A stretch of DNA of 64,000 nucleotides from assembly GCF_003259335.1 (NCBI RefSeq), contig NZ_QLLL01000004.1:77689-141688 (forward strand). The letters are read 5' to 3'. Position 1 is the first letter of the stretch; the number at the start of each line of letters is the position of its first letter. Origin of the DNA: Chitinophaga skermanii (lineage in GTDB: Bacteria; Bacteroidota; Bacteroidia; Chitinophagales; Chitinophagaceae). The translations under genes were made by a program, and so were the position numbers. Positions 9,518 to 18,239 of this stretch are shown here, one piece after another. A model generated the notes under the pieces. It searched no databases. It was not told the DNA's origin and worked only from the letters and a program-made list of their open reading frames with translations.

Positions 9518-10093
9518 TTTAGCCCGTAATTGTCTTCGTATTCTACTCAAACTTTCAGGCGCAATACCTAGGTACGAAGCAATATTTTTAACGGGAATTT
9601 GTTGTACAATTTGCGCATGCTCAGCGAGTAATTGCTGGTATCTTTCTTGCGCGGTATGTTGTAGAAAAGCCAGTTCACGCTGGTATTTGCGGATGTATTG
9701 TTGTTCGGCCAATAGGCGACCGATTCTTTCTGCTGTATGGTTTTGTTGATAGAGTTGTTGTAAATCTGCATATTGAAATGCAAATCCTTCCACAGGTGTA
9801 ATGGTTGCTAAAGCTACGAGCGACGGGCTTCTTGTAATGAAGGAATGATACGCGGTGATAAACATCCGGGGAAATGCAAAGTCTACACTAATCTCTTCAT
9901 CCCCATTTTTCGTGTACACTTTCATGGCTCCTTCGGTAATGAAATAGATGGCATTCGAAGTATGACCAATCTTTAATACAGTATGTTGTGCAGGGTAGGA
10001 GATGGGAGATAAGATCGATTCAAACGCAAGCCAATCTTTGTTCTCCAAAGGTGTCAATTGTTCAATAATTGCTCTTACGGCTTGCGTTTGCAT
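9512..10093 (-). CDS. Crp/Fnr family transcriptional regulator
   Basis: The 193-residue protein has an N-terminal cyclic-nucleotide-binding fold (about 25-115, including the HTVLKIGHTSNAIYFITEG beta-roll segment) and a C-terminal winged helix with VKNIASYLGIAPESLSRIRR (about 165-190). That end matches the short Bacteroidota Crp subgroup. The PGE-type phosphate-binding residues of true cAMP receptors are not evident, and there is no Cys cluster for an Fe-S centre, so the ligand is unknown. It lies between the DoxX-like gene and the aldehyde dehydrogenase on the same strand, with short gaps (61 and 32 bp), so it may regulate either. Confidence 0.9.
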   Translation of the reverse strand: MQTQAVRAIIEQLTPLENKDWLAFESILSPISYPAQHTVLKIGHTSNAIYFITEGAMKVYTKNGDEEISVDFAFPRMFITAYHSFITRSPSLVALATITPVEGFAFQYADLQQLYQQNHTAERIGRLLAEQQYIRKYQRELAFLQHTAQERYQQLLAEHAQIVQQIPVKNIASYLGIAPESLSRIRRQLRAKN

Positions 10094-10125
10094 AGTATAA
10101 CGGTAACGAATAAACGAATGATATA

Positions 10126-11481
10126 TTATTGAATATACACGGTTTTAATATTTAGGAATTCATGCGCCCCCTCCATCGATAATTCACGGCCATAACCCGA
10201 TTGCTTAATACCACCAAATGGTAAACGTGCATCCGAACGCATCATAGCATTAATAAACACGTTGCCACTTTCTATACGGGTAGCCAGTTTCGCCGCTTTT
10301 TCAAGATCCTTACTCCATAATGATGCCCCTAATCCAAATTCGGTTTGATTGGCCAACTGGATAGCGTTGTTTTCATCCGTAGCTGTTACAATCACCGCAA
10401 GCGGACCAAAGGTTTCTTCATCAAAAGCCGTCATACCCGGCTGAACACCTGTAAGCAAAGCCGGTAACACGTTACAGCCTTGTTGCTGGCCGCCGGTAGC
10501 TAGTTTTGCACCCTGGCGAATACTTTGTTGTAGTTGTTTCATCAGCTCGTTGGCTAAATCCAAACGCGCCATAGGCCCAACGTTAGTAACAGTGTCTGTA
10601 GGATCACCTTGATGCAAAGCCTGTATATGTTCAATTACTGCATCTGTAAAAGCATTCACCACGCTTTTCTCTACAATAAATCGTTTCGCAGCAATACACG
10701 ATTGACCAGCATTCTGCATCCTTGCTTGTACAGCCACTTTAGCAGCTTTCGCCACATCCGCATCTTTCAATACAATAAAGGGATCACTTCCACCCAATTC
10801 CAACACCGTTTTCTTGATATATTTACCCGCTAAAGACGCTACGCTCATCCCAGCAGGCGTACTACCTGTTAAGGTAACGCCCTGGATACGCGGATCGGCA
10901 ATAATAGGTTCTATATCTTTCGAATTCACAAGTACTGTTTGGAACGACCCGGCAGGAAAACCGGCCTCTATGAATACTTTTTCTATCGCTAAAGCACAAC
11001 CACTTACATTACTTGCATGTTTCAATATAGCGGTATTGCCGGCCAAAATATTTGGAATAGCAAAACGGAACACTTGCCAATAGGGGAAGTTCCATGGCAT
11101 AATGGCGAGAATAACACCCTTGGCTTCGTACGATGCATAACTTTTCGATGCATCCGAAACAATCAGCCGTGGCTTTAACATCTCTACAATATGTTCTGCA
11201 TAATATTCAGCCGTTGTTGCACATTTTAATACTTCCGCTTTCGCTTCCGCGAGGGTTTTACCCATTTCGGCAGTAATAACGGCAGCATGATCGGCAGCAT
11301 GTTCTTTTAATTGTTTGGCTAATGATAGCATCAACGATTGCCGTAGCTCCAACGATGTTTGTTGGAAGGCCTTGAATTGTTGATGTGCTAAGGCTAATTT
11401 CTCTTCGATCGCCGCCGGCGTATCGGCCGCGTAAGTAGCGATAATCTCGCTGGTGTACGGGTTAATGCTTTTAAAACTCAT
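10126..11481 (-). CDS. NAD(P)-dependent aldehyde dehydrogenase, succinate-semialdehyde type
   Basis: Oxidises an aldehyde to its acid. The catalytic Cys262 is in NAGQSCIAAKR and the general-base Glu228 in LELGGSDPFIV; the 34-residue spacing is that of the superfamily. MPWNFPYWQVFRFA forms the cofactor and active-site entry, and PFGGIKQSGYGRE is near the C-terminus. The closest group I recognise is the ~450-residue GabD/Sad-like family annotated as succinate-semialdehyde dehydrogenase, but the true substrate is not shown by sequence. It lies upstream of the Crp/Fnr gene (32-bp gap) and diverges from an MFS exporter. Confidence 0.9.
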   Translation of the reverse strand: MSFKSINPYTSEIIATYAADTPAAIEEKLALAHQQFKAFQQTSLELRQSLMLSLAKQLKEHAADHAAVITAEMGKTLAEAKAEVLKCATTAEYYAEHIVEMLKPRLIVSDASKSYASYEAKGVILAIMPWNFPYWQVFRFAIPNILAGNTAILKHASNVSGCALAIEKVFIEAGFPAGSFQTVLVNSKDIEPIIADPRIQGVTLTGSTPAGMSVASLAGKYIKKTVLELGGSDPFIVLKDADVAKAAKVAVQARMQNAGQSCIAAKRFIVEKSVVNAFTDAVIEHIQALHQGDPTDTVTNVGPMARLDLANELMKQLQQSIRQGAKLATGGQQQGCNVLPALLTGVQPGMTAFDEETFGPLAVIVTATDENNAIQLANQTEFGLGASLWSKDLEKAAKLATRIESGNVFINAMMRSDARLPFGGIKQSGYGRELSMEGAHEFLNIKTVYIQ

Positions 11482-11612
11482 AAAATGCAGGGTTTAGAAA
11501 GAGAACGATACGGTGAATGTAAAAATACGGCAATTGTGGTTAAGAAAGGATGAAGTTGTGAAAAGTCCTAGCATTCAAGACAATTGTACAACACATAATT
11601 TGCAGCGTTCAC

Positions 11613-11620
11613 TAATTTTG
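11613..11620 (+). promoter_or_regulatory. Bacteroidota-type -7 element for the MFS gene
   Basis: TAATTTTG fits the TAnnTTTG -7 element of the Bacteroidota primary sigma factor, 39 bp before the ATG. No clear -33 TTTG lies at the usual distance. Confidence 0.35.
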
Positions 11621-11658
11621 TATACCCAATTAAATAGCATTAATATAAATAGGAATAT

Positions 11659-12846
11659 ATGAGTTTAAGCAGGTTGAATATTACGATCATGGCACTTTGT
11701 ACGGGCTTGATCGTTGCCAACATTTATTACAGTCAGCCCTTATTGATCTTGATCAGCAAAGATTTCGGTGTATCTGAAAGTAATGCAGGACAAGTAACTT
11801 TCTTCACCCAAATTGGTTATGCCCTTGGTTTGTTGTTTTGTGTGCCGTTGGGTGATATGTTAGAAAGGAAGAAACAAATCTTAATTATGACGGGCCTCGC
11901 CGTTATTTCTCTTTTTGCCGCCGCTTTATCTCAAAGCATTTTTATGTTGAAGGTAACGGGCTTGGCAATAGGGTTTACCTCCGTTGTACCCCAATTGATT
12001 TTACCAATGGCCGCACACCTTTCCGACCCCGGTAAACGAGGTAAAGTAATTGGTACTATTATGAGCGGGTTGCTGGTAGGTATCTTAGTATCGCGTACCA
12101 TTAGTGGTTTCGTAGGAGGTCAGCTCGGTTGGAGAGCCATGTTTTGGATAGCAGGTGGTGTATCGTTGATATTGATGGTGTTAATGTCGGTGTTTTTCCC
12201 ACAAAGCAAGCCATCTTTCGAGGGTGTTTACGGTGGATTAATGAAATCGTTATTAACCCTTATTAAAACGCAGCCCGTATTAAGGGAAGCCGCAGCGATC
12301 AACGCTTGTAGTTTTGCCGTATTTGGGTTATTCTGGACTACTGTAGTGTTTTTGCTAGGCGCCCCTCCATTTAACTTCGGTGCAGAAGTAATTGGCTTAA
12401 TGGGCTTAGCAGCGGCAATGGGTGCCTTATTAGCCCCTATTATTGGTAAAATAGCCGATAAACGCAACCCAAGAATCGCCATCGGCATAGGTATCGCGTT
12501 TATGATATTGGGCTATTTACTGTTTTTCTTATTCCGTACAAGCATTATCGGCATAGTAATTGGCGTAGTAGGCTTGGATTTAGGTTTACAAGGTATCCAC
12601 GTATCGAACCAAACCCGTATTTACGCCATCCTCCCAGAAGCTAGGAACAGGATGAACACCGTATTTATGACGGTTAGCTTCATTGGCACATCGGCCGGCT
12701 CGGGTATCGGCTTATGGGTGTGGGATGTAGCACAGTGGACAGGCGTTTGTATCGCAGGTTTAAGTATCATGGCTGTAGCCTTCTTGATATATATGTCGAC
12801 CTACAAAAAAAAAGCCCCACAGAAACTAGTACCTACAAATGGTTAA
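11659..12846 (+). CDS. MFS transporter, predicted exporter
   Basis: A 395-residue protein with about twelve transmembrane helices and no signal peptide. The loop after helix 2 has PLGDMLERKKQILI, a version of the MFS motif A (GxLaDrxGrk). The helix 5 region shows SRTISGFVGGQLGWRAMFW, typical of drug/H+ antiporters of the 12-helix group (motif C area). It is most like small-molecule or sugar efflux transporters of the YnfM/AraJ kind; the substrate cannot be read from sequence. Transcribed alone, divergent from the aldehyde dehydrogenase, and closed by a terminator. Confidence 0.88.
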   Translation: MSLSRLNITIMALCTGLIVANIYYSQPLLILISKDFGVSESNAGQVTFFTQIGYALGLLFCVPLGDMLERKKQILIMTGLAVISLFAAALSQSIFMLKVTGLAIGFTSVVPQLILPMAAHLSDPGKRGKVIGTIMSGLLVGILVSRTISGFVGGQLGWRAMFWIAGGVSLILMVLMSVFFPQSKPSFEGVYGGLMKSLLTLIKTQPVLREAAAINACSFAVFGLFWTTVVFLLGAPPFNFGAEVIGLMGLAAAMGALLAPIIGKIADKRNPRIAIGIGIAFMILGYLLFFLFRTSIIGIVIGVVGLDLGLQGIHVSNQTRIYAILPEARNRMNTVFMTVSFIGTSAGSGIGLWVWDVAQWTGVCIAGLSIMAVAFLIYMSTYKKKAPQKLVPTNG

Positions 12847-12882
12847 AAAGGCAATATAAATAAGTTATTGTAGTGATAAATG

Positions 12883-12919
12883 AACGCCTCGTGGGTGAAA
12901 GCCTGCGGGGCGTTTTTTA
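12883..12919 (+). terminator. Intrinsic terminator after the MFS gene
   Basis: AACGCCTCG pairs with CGGGGCGTT (one G-U pair), followed by a T run. It lies 37 bp past the MFS stop. Confidence 0.75.
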
Positions 12920-13037
12920 TAAGGTGTTGTGTAATAGGAATGTCATGTAAATGAAAGGTAGGTTACGCTACAGTACGTACTTTTATTTATAGGAAGTTAG
13001 TAGCTTCCCTGTGTTTAACTAGGTGAACAAGCATATT

Positions 13038-13142
13038 CTAAAGTAGTTTCCACGTAACTCCCAAGTAACTCCCAAGTAATTCCATGTGATTTCCATGTAA
13101 ATCCACGTAGTTTACTCGTATTAGCATCGTATTTCACATGGT
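13038..13142. repeat. Array A1: degenerate 10-11 bp periodic repeat
   Basis: About ten degenerate units with consensus near CCAAGTAACTC. A GT core recurs at 13043, 13054, 13065, 13076, 13086, 13097, 13107, 13118, 13129 and about 13141, so steps are 11 or 10 bp (mean about 10.9). The best units are 13050-13060, 13061-13071 and 13072-13082. It lies in the spacer between two convergent genes, outside both terminators. No ORF or hairpin explains it. Confidence 0.8.
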
Positions 13143-13180
13143 GTTCTATATGCTTTACCTTATCTTCTCTTAATCGATAT

Positions 13181-13266
13181 CCTATACTTTCCTATTCACT
13201 TCCTATCACATACCCTATCCCAAGCCTATCTAAAGCCTATCTCGACCCTATCCTTACCCTATCTTT
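13181..13266. repeat. Array A2: degenerate 11-bp periodic repeat
   Basis: Eight units of the form CCTATCNNNNC. CTAT begins at 13182, 13192, 13203, 13215, 13226, 13237, 13248 and 13259, giving steps of 10, 11, 12, 11, 11, 11 and 11 bp. The sequence between the CTAT cores varies while the phase holds. It follows array A1 by about 40 bp, and that gap has weaker matches. Confidence 0.85.
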
Positions 13267-13425
13267 TTACTGGGTTTCAGCGTTTTGGTATAGTGCAACA
13301 TGCTCATATATAGTTCATTACAAGGGTTTGTCATAATCAACCCCTGAAGGTGGATGTTTGTAGATTGAATGTGGGCTTGAATTTGAACGGAAAAGGAGGG
13401 GAAAGGCAGCACTTGTATAAATACA

Positions 13426-13454
13426 AAACGTCCCAGGTAGAACCCGGGACGTTT
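13426..13454 (-). terminator. Hairpin terminator of the pfkA-pyk transcript
   Basis: AAACGTCCC (13426-13434) pairs with GGGACGTTT (13446-13454). On the minus strand T-rich sequence follows. It is 31 bp past the pyk stop. Confidence 0.8.
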
Positions 13455-13484
13455 ATATAATCCATCTAAAAATATGCGCAATTA

Positions 13485-14972
13485 TTAGTCAACGCGTGTA
13501 ATCTTGATCACGTTCGTAGGAAGGTGATCTTTTACAGGGGTAGAACCTGTGTTTACAACTACGTCTTTGGCTTGTAAGAAACCACGTTCTTTCAAGATGT
13601 TGATTTGGTCGGTTACGATATCATCTAAGCTTTCTTCTTCAGCATAGTAGAAGGCACGTACACCCCAGCTCAAGCTCAATTGGTTCACCAATGTTCTTTC
13701 TTTTGTGAAGATGTATAATGGCGATTTAGGCCTGTAGCTCGATAACATGAAGCCTGTGTAACCAGACTGTGTCATACCAATCAAGGCATCTGATTCCAAA
13801 TCTTCAGAAATTTTACATGCATTGTAGCACAATGCATCGCTCAAGAAGGTTGGTGAGTGACGGTGAGGAATCAAGTTACGGTTGTAGATGATTTCTTCTT
13901 TCTCTACTTCCGCGATGATTTTTCTCATCGTTTGGATAACTAAGGTTGGGTGTTGACCAGTTGCAGTTTCACCGCTCAACATTACTGCATCAGCACCTTC
14001 TAATACCGCGTTAGCAACGTCGGTAATTTCAGAACGGTTCGGACGAGTACGGTCGATCATGCTTTCCATCATTTGCGTAGCCACAATTACAGGCTTCGCA
14101 CGGTGGATACATTTGCGGATGATGTCTTTTTGAATCATCGGTACTTGTTCTACCGGTAATTCAACACCTAAGTCACCACGAGCGATCATTACGCCATCAC
14201 TTTCCCAGATAATTTCTTTCAAGTTCAAGATGGCTTCAGGTTTCTCGATTTTAGAGATCACCTTAATTTTTGAGTCTCTTTCTTTCAATTTCTTACGCAA
14301 GTAGATCAAGTCTTTCGCGCTACGAACGAATGAAAGGGCTACCCAATCACACTCGTTATCGATGATGAACTGTAAATCGATCTCATCTTTCTCCGTTAAT
14401 GCCGGGAGATTAACTTTTGTTTCTGGTAAGTTGAAGCCTTTTTTAGACGATAAGATACCACCTAATAATACTTCCGCTTTGATTTCGTGTTGAGGCGTTA
14501 CCTCGCGAACAATGGTTTCAATTTTACCATCATCCAACAATATTTTTTGACCAACTTTTACATCTTTGTGTAAGTCGTGGTAAGAAACGTAGATTCTTTC
14601 TTTTGTACCCACTACTTTTTCATTCACGAAGGTGAGTAAATCGCCTGCTACTAAAGGAAGTGCATTGTTTTCGATTTCACCTACACGAAGTTTAGGACCT
14701 TGTAGATCCGCTAGGATAGCGATGTTGTAAGGTTCTGTTTTGTTGATTTGGCGAATGTAAGAGATGATTCGCGACTTATCTTCATGGGAACCATGCGAGA
14801 AATTCAAACGGAAAACGTTTACACCGGCCTGTACCAATTCAAGCAATTTTTCATAGGTATCACAAGCTGGTCCAACAGTTGCAACAATTTTGGTTTTACC
14901 CGCAGAATGTTGACGACCAGCAGCATTATCCATCTGCTTGTGGTAGTATTTCGACAAATCTTTTGTACTCAT
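13485..14972 (-). CDS. pyk: Pyruvate kinase
   Basis: Converts phosphoenolpyruvate and ADP to pyruvate and ATP in the cytosol. Family landmarks in order: TKIVATVGPACDT, FRLNFSHGSHEDK, ADLQGPKLRVGE, the phosphoryl-transfer Lys motif KIEKPEA, metal-binding ARGDLGVELP, and DTRPNRSEITDVANAV-type sequence leading to MLSGETATG. The C-terminal allosteric domain is present. The start at ATG 14972 (MSTKDLSKYY) is preferred over a TTG seven codons upstream because that TTG lies inside the 3' end of pfkA. The gap to the pfkA stop is then 10 bp, so the two glycolytic kinases form an operon. Confidence 0.97.
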   Translation of the reverse strand: MSTKDLSKYYHKQMDNAAGRQHSAGKTKIVATVGPACDTYEKLLELVQAGVNVFRLNFSHGSHEDKSRIISYIRQINKTEPYNIAILADLQGPKLRVGEIENNALPLVAGDLLTFVNEKVVGTKERIYVSYHDLHKDVKVGQKILLDDGKIETIVREVTPQHEIKAEVLLGGILSSKKGFNLPETKVNLPALTEKDEIDLQFIIDNECDWVALSFVRSAKDLIYLRKKLKERDSKIKVISKIEKPEAILNLKEIIWESDGVMIARGDLGVELPVEQVPMIQKDIIRKCIHRAKPVIVATQMMESMIDRTRPNRSEITDVANAVLEGADAVMLSGETATGQHPTLVIQTMRKIIAEVEKEEIIYNRNLIPHRHSPTFLSDALCYNACKISEDLESDALIGMTQSGYTGFMLSSYRPKSPLYIFTKERTLVNQLSLSWGVRAFYYAEEESLDDIVTDQINILKERGFLQAKDVVVNTGSTPVKDHLPTNVIKITRVD

Positions 14973-14982
14973 AGCTTTATTT

Positions 14983-15963
14983 TTAACTCGCAAGTATTTT
15001 TACAATCTTGAACCATTCGGGATCTATTTTCTGTGTTGCTTTCACGGCATGATCGAGGGGGGTATAATGAATTTGGTTGTTCACAATACCGATCATATTG
15101 TTATGTTGGCCGTTCAGCAAGGCATCAACTGCTGCATAACCCATTCTGCTGGCAATCAAACGATCTAAGCAAGTAGGGCTACCGCCGCGTTGAATATGTC
15201 CTAATATACATACTCTTGTATCCAAGTGAGGTAATCTCTCTTTTACGTGTTTAGCTACTTCATTCGCACCACCAAACTCATCACCTTCCGCTACAACAAT
15301 CAAGTTCACCAATTTAGAACGACGCTCATTGGCCGCTAAATCATCAATCACATCATCAATGTTAGTTTTGCGTTCAGGCATCAAAATGTGTTCTGCACCT
15401 GTTGCAATACCAGAATGTAAAGCGATATAACCGGCATCACGACCCATTACTTCAATAATGAATAAGCGATCGTGCGCATCTGCCGTATCACGGATTTTAT
15501 CAATTGCTTCTACTGCCGTATTCACAGCCGTATCGAAACCGATGGTAAAATCAGAACCAGCAATATCTTTATCAATAGTACCAGGTAAGCCTATGCAAGG
15601 GATATCGAATTCTTGGCTGAACTTTTGCGCACCTTTGAAAGAACCATCACCACCGATAACAACAATCCCGTCGATACCGAATTTCTTTAGGTTTTCGTAG
15701 GCTTTTTTTCTACCTTCATATTCGTAAAACTCTTTACAGCGTGCGGTTTTAAGGATAGTGCCACCTCTTTGGATGATGTTGGCTACGGTCTTATTTTCCA
15801 TGGGGAAGATCTCACCTGTTAACATCCCTCTGTAACCATACATGACACCATAAACATTCAACTGATGATATATGCCTGTTCTCACCACTGCACGAACTGC
15901 AGCATTCATGCCCGGTGCATCGCCACCGGAAGTAAGAACCGCGATGTTATTCACTTTTTTCAT
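14983..15963 (-). CDS. pfkA: 6-phosphofructokinase (ATP-dependent, group A)
   Basis: Phosphorylates fructose 6-phosphate to fructose 1,6-bisphosphate. Motifs: VLTSGGDAPGMNAAVR (ATP site), VIGGDGSFKGA (GGDG ATP grip), GLPGTIDKDIAGSDFTIG (catalytic loop), MGRDAGYIAL and GHIQRGGSPT. The catalytic loop usually reads TIDND; here it is TIDKD, so both acidic residues are kept while the Asn between them is Lys. The 326-residue length is normal. It is the first gene of the pfkA-pyk operon. Confidence 0.97.
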   Translation of the reverse strand: MKKVNNIAVLTSGGDAPGMNAAVRAVVRTGIYHQLNVYGVMYGYRGMLTGEIFPMENKTVANIIQRGGTILKTARCKEFYEYEGRKKAYENLKKFGIDGIVVIGGDGSFKGAQKFSQEFDIPCIGLPGTIDKDIAGSDFTIGFDTAVNTAVEAIDKIRDTADAHDRLFIIEVMGRDAGYIALHSGIATGAEHILMPERKTNIDDVIDDLAANERRSKLVNLIVVAEGDEFGGANEVAKHVKERLPHLDTRVCILGHIQRGGSPTCLDRLIASRMGYAAVDALLNGQHNNMIGIVNNQIHYTPLDHAVKATQKIDPEWFKIVKILAS

Positions 15964-15998
15964 AGACTACGTTAAAAAATAAACCCGGACAGGGCGCA

Positions 15999-16006
15999 CA
16001 AAAATA
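15999..16006 (-). promoter_or_regulatory. Candidate -7 element for pfkA-pyk
   Basis: On the minus strand this reads TATTTTTG, matching TAnnTTTG, 36 bp before the pfkA ATG. A -33 TTTG is not clear. Confidence 0.4.
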
Positions 16007-16105
16007 ACATTTTCTAGTTCTAATTCTAATATTTATCTGATGAAATAACCATAATTTTTAATTTTAATCAAATAAAAAGCACATTTTTTTTAAAAATTTA
16101 ACCTT

Positions 16106-18235
16106 ATGCTAGGAAAATATCACATTAAATATTTCTTGGGCATAACAATGGCAAGTATGATGACAGGAAATTTGATGGCGCAAAAGCCCTTGGTATACCC
16201 CTCAACTGCGAAAGTTGATACAATTGATCATTATTTTGGGAAAGATATTGCCGATCCCTACCGCTGGTTAGAAGATGATAACAGCGAAGCCACGAAAGCT
16301 TGGGTAATAGCACAGAACAAAGTAACGGATGCTTATCTAGCCGACATTCCTTACCGCGATAAAATAAAAGCCCGCTTATCGGAATTGCTCAATTTCCCCC
16401 GCTATAGCAATCCTTGGCGCAAAGGAAAATATTACTACTTCTTCAAAAATAACGGCTTACAGAACCAAAATGTCATGTACCGGCAAGTTGGCCTCGATGG
16501 TACCCCCGAAGTATACTTCGATCCCAATACCTTATCGGCCGACGGTACCATGGCCCTCAGTGGTATCTCTTTTACAAAGGATGGTAAATACTGCGTGTAC
16601 AGCGTGGCTAAATCGGGTAGCGATTGGCAAGAATACTTTATCATGGATGCCGAAACTAAACAGTTGTTACCCGAGAAATTGGAATGGATTAAGTTTAGCG
16701 GCGTAGCATATAAAGGGCACGGGTTCTATTATAGTCGCTACGATGCGCCTTCCGAAGCACAAGCCTTATCTGGCAAAAACGAATTCCATAAACTCTACTA
16801 TCACAAAATTGGTACACCACAATCGGACGACCAACTGGTATTCGTTGATAAAGACCACCCATTACGCAATGTGTACGGCGCTACTACGGAAGATGAACGC
16901 TTCTTGGTACTTAACCTTTCGGAAGGTACCAGCGGGGCTGAGTTGTATTATAAAGACCTTCAAAATCCCAGCCAGTCATCTTTCCAATTATTAGTGCCCG
17001 GCTTTAAATACGATCCTAGCGTAGTGGATAATGTAGGCGATCACTTATTAGTGTACACCAATGAGGATGCTCCTAACTATAAATTGATTAGCATCGATAC
17101 GAAAAACAGCGCGAAAGCTGCTTGGAAAACCGTTATTCCAGAAGCGAAGGAAACGTTGAGCGGTGTGCAAATGTCGGGTGGAAAACTGTTCGCCAACTAC
17201 ATGAAAGATGCGATCAGCGAAGTACTTCAATACGATATCAACGGCAAATTAGAACGTAAAATCGATTTCCCGGGCGTAGGTACAGTATCGGGTTTCGGGG
17301 GTGAAAAAGAAGATAAAACCTTGTTCTACACCTTCACCTCGTATATTGCCCCGGCTACGGTGTATAAATACAATGTAGCGTCTGGTAAAAGCGATATCTA
17401 CCATCAACCCGAAGTAAAATTCAATCCCAACGACTATGAAAGCAAGATTGAATTCTTCCACAGCAAAGACGGTACCCGCGTACCCGTTTTCATCTCCTAT
17501 AAAAAAGGCATCAAGAAAGACGGTAATAACCCGCTGATGCTGTACGGCTACGGTGGTTTCAATATCTCCTTAACGCCAGCCTTTAGTACGTCGAACTTGT
17601 TCTTTATGGAGCAAGGCGGTATTTACGTAGTAGTAGGCTTACGGGGTGGCGGCGAATACGGCGAAGCATGGCACCAAGCCGGTATGCTAGGTAAAAAGCA
17701 AAACGTGTTCGACGATTTCATAGGGGCAGCCGAATACTTGATCAAAGAAAAATATACCAATGCTAATAAGATCGCTATCCGTGGCGGATCTAACGGCGGT
17801 TTACTTGTAGGCGCTTGTATGACGCAAAGGCCCGATTTGTTCAAAGTAGCCATTCCGCAAGTAGGCGTATTGGATATGTTACGCTACCAAAAGTTCACCA
17901 TCGGTTGGGCTTGGAAGGTAGAATATGGTAGCAGTGAAAACGAAGAACAATTCAATTACCTTATCAAGTATTCCCCTTTACACAACTTGAAAAAAGGCAC
18001 GAAATACCCCGCCACGCTTATTACCACTGCCGACCACGACGATCGCGTAGTACCTGCACACTCTTTCAAGTTTGCAGCAGCACTACAAGTGGCCAACGAT
18101 GGCACAAACCCGGTATTAATCCGTATTGAATCAAAAGCAGGTCATGGTGCCGGTAAACCGGTATCCAAAGTAATCGAAGAAAGTGCCGATATTTGGGGCT
18201 TCACGATGTATAATTTAGGAATGACAATGAAATAA
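16106..18235 (+). CDS. Prolyl oligopeptidase (S9A), exported
   Basis: A serine peptidase that cuts short peptides after proline. The N-terminus holds a hydrophobic signal segment ending near LMAQKP, so it is probably periplasmic. The seven-bladed propeller begins at DIADPYRWLEDD. The catalytic domain is C-terminal with Ser562 in RGGSNGGLL, the Asp in ADHDDRVVP (about 645) and His680 in KAGHGAGKP. The order and spacing match the porcine enzyme. The 709-residue length is normal. The RmlD-like gene follows 4 bp later, so the two are co-transcribed. Confidence 0.95.
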   Translation: MLGKYHIKYFLGITMASMMTGNLMAQKPLVYPSTAKVDTIDHYFGKDIADPYRWLEDDNSEATKAWVIAQNKVTDAYLADIPYRDKIKARLSELLNFPRYSNPWRKGKYYYFFKNNGLQNQNVMYRQVGLDGTPEVYFDPNTLSADGTMALSGISFTKDGKYCVYSVAKSGSDWQEYFIMDAETKQLLPEKLEWIKFSGVAYKGHGFYYSRYDAPSEAQALSGKNEFHKLYYHKIGTPQSDDQLVFVDKDHPLRNVYGATTEDERFLVLNLSEGTSGAELYYKDLQNPSQSSFQLLVPGFKYDPSVVDNVGDHLLVYTNEDAPNYKLISIDTKNSAKAAWKTVIPEAKETLSGVQMSGGKLFANYMKDAISEVLQYDINGKLERKIDFPGVGTVSGFGGEKEDKTLFYTFTSYIAPATVYKYNVASGKSDIYHQPEVKFNPNDYESKIEFFHSKDGTRVPVFISYKKGIKKDGNNPLMLYGYGGFNISLTPAFSTSNLFFMEQGGIYVVVGLRGGGEYGEAWHQAGMLGKKQNVFDDFIGAAEYLIKEKYTNANKIAIRGGSNGGLLVGACMTQRPDLFKVAIPQVGVLDMLRYQKFTIGWAWKVEYGSSENEEQFNYLIKYSPLHNLKKGTKYPATLITTADHDDRVVPAHSFKFAAALQVANDGTNPVLIRIESKAGHGAGKPVSKVIEESADIWGFTMYNLGMTMK

Positions 18236-18239
18236 CGGT

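Noticed and set aside
13038-13266. CRISPR array
   Set aside because: The units are 10-11 bp with no separate spacers and no cas genes in the window; a CRISPR needs repeats of about 25-40 bp with unique spacers.
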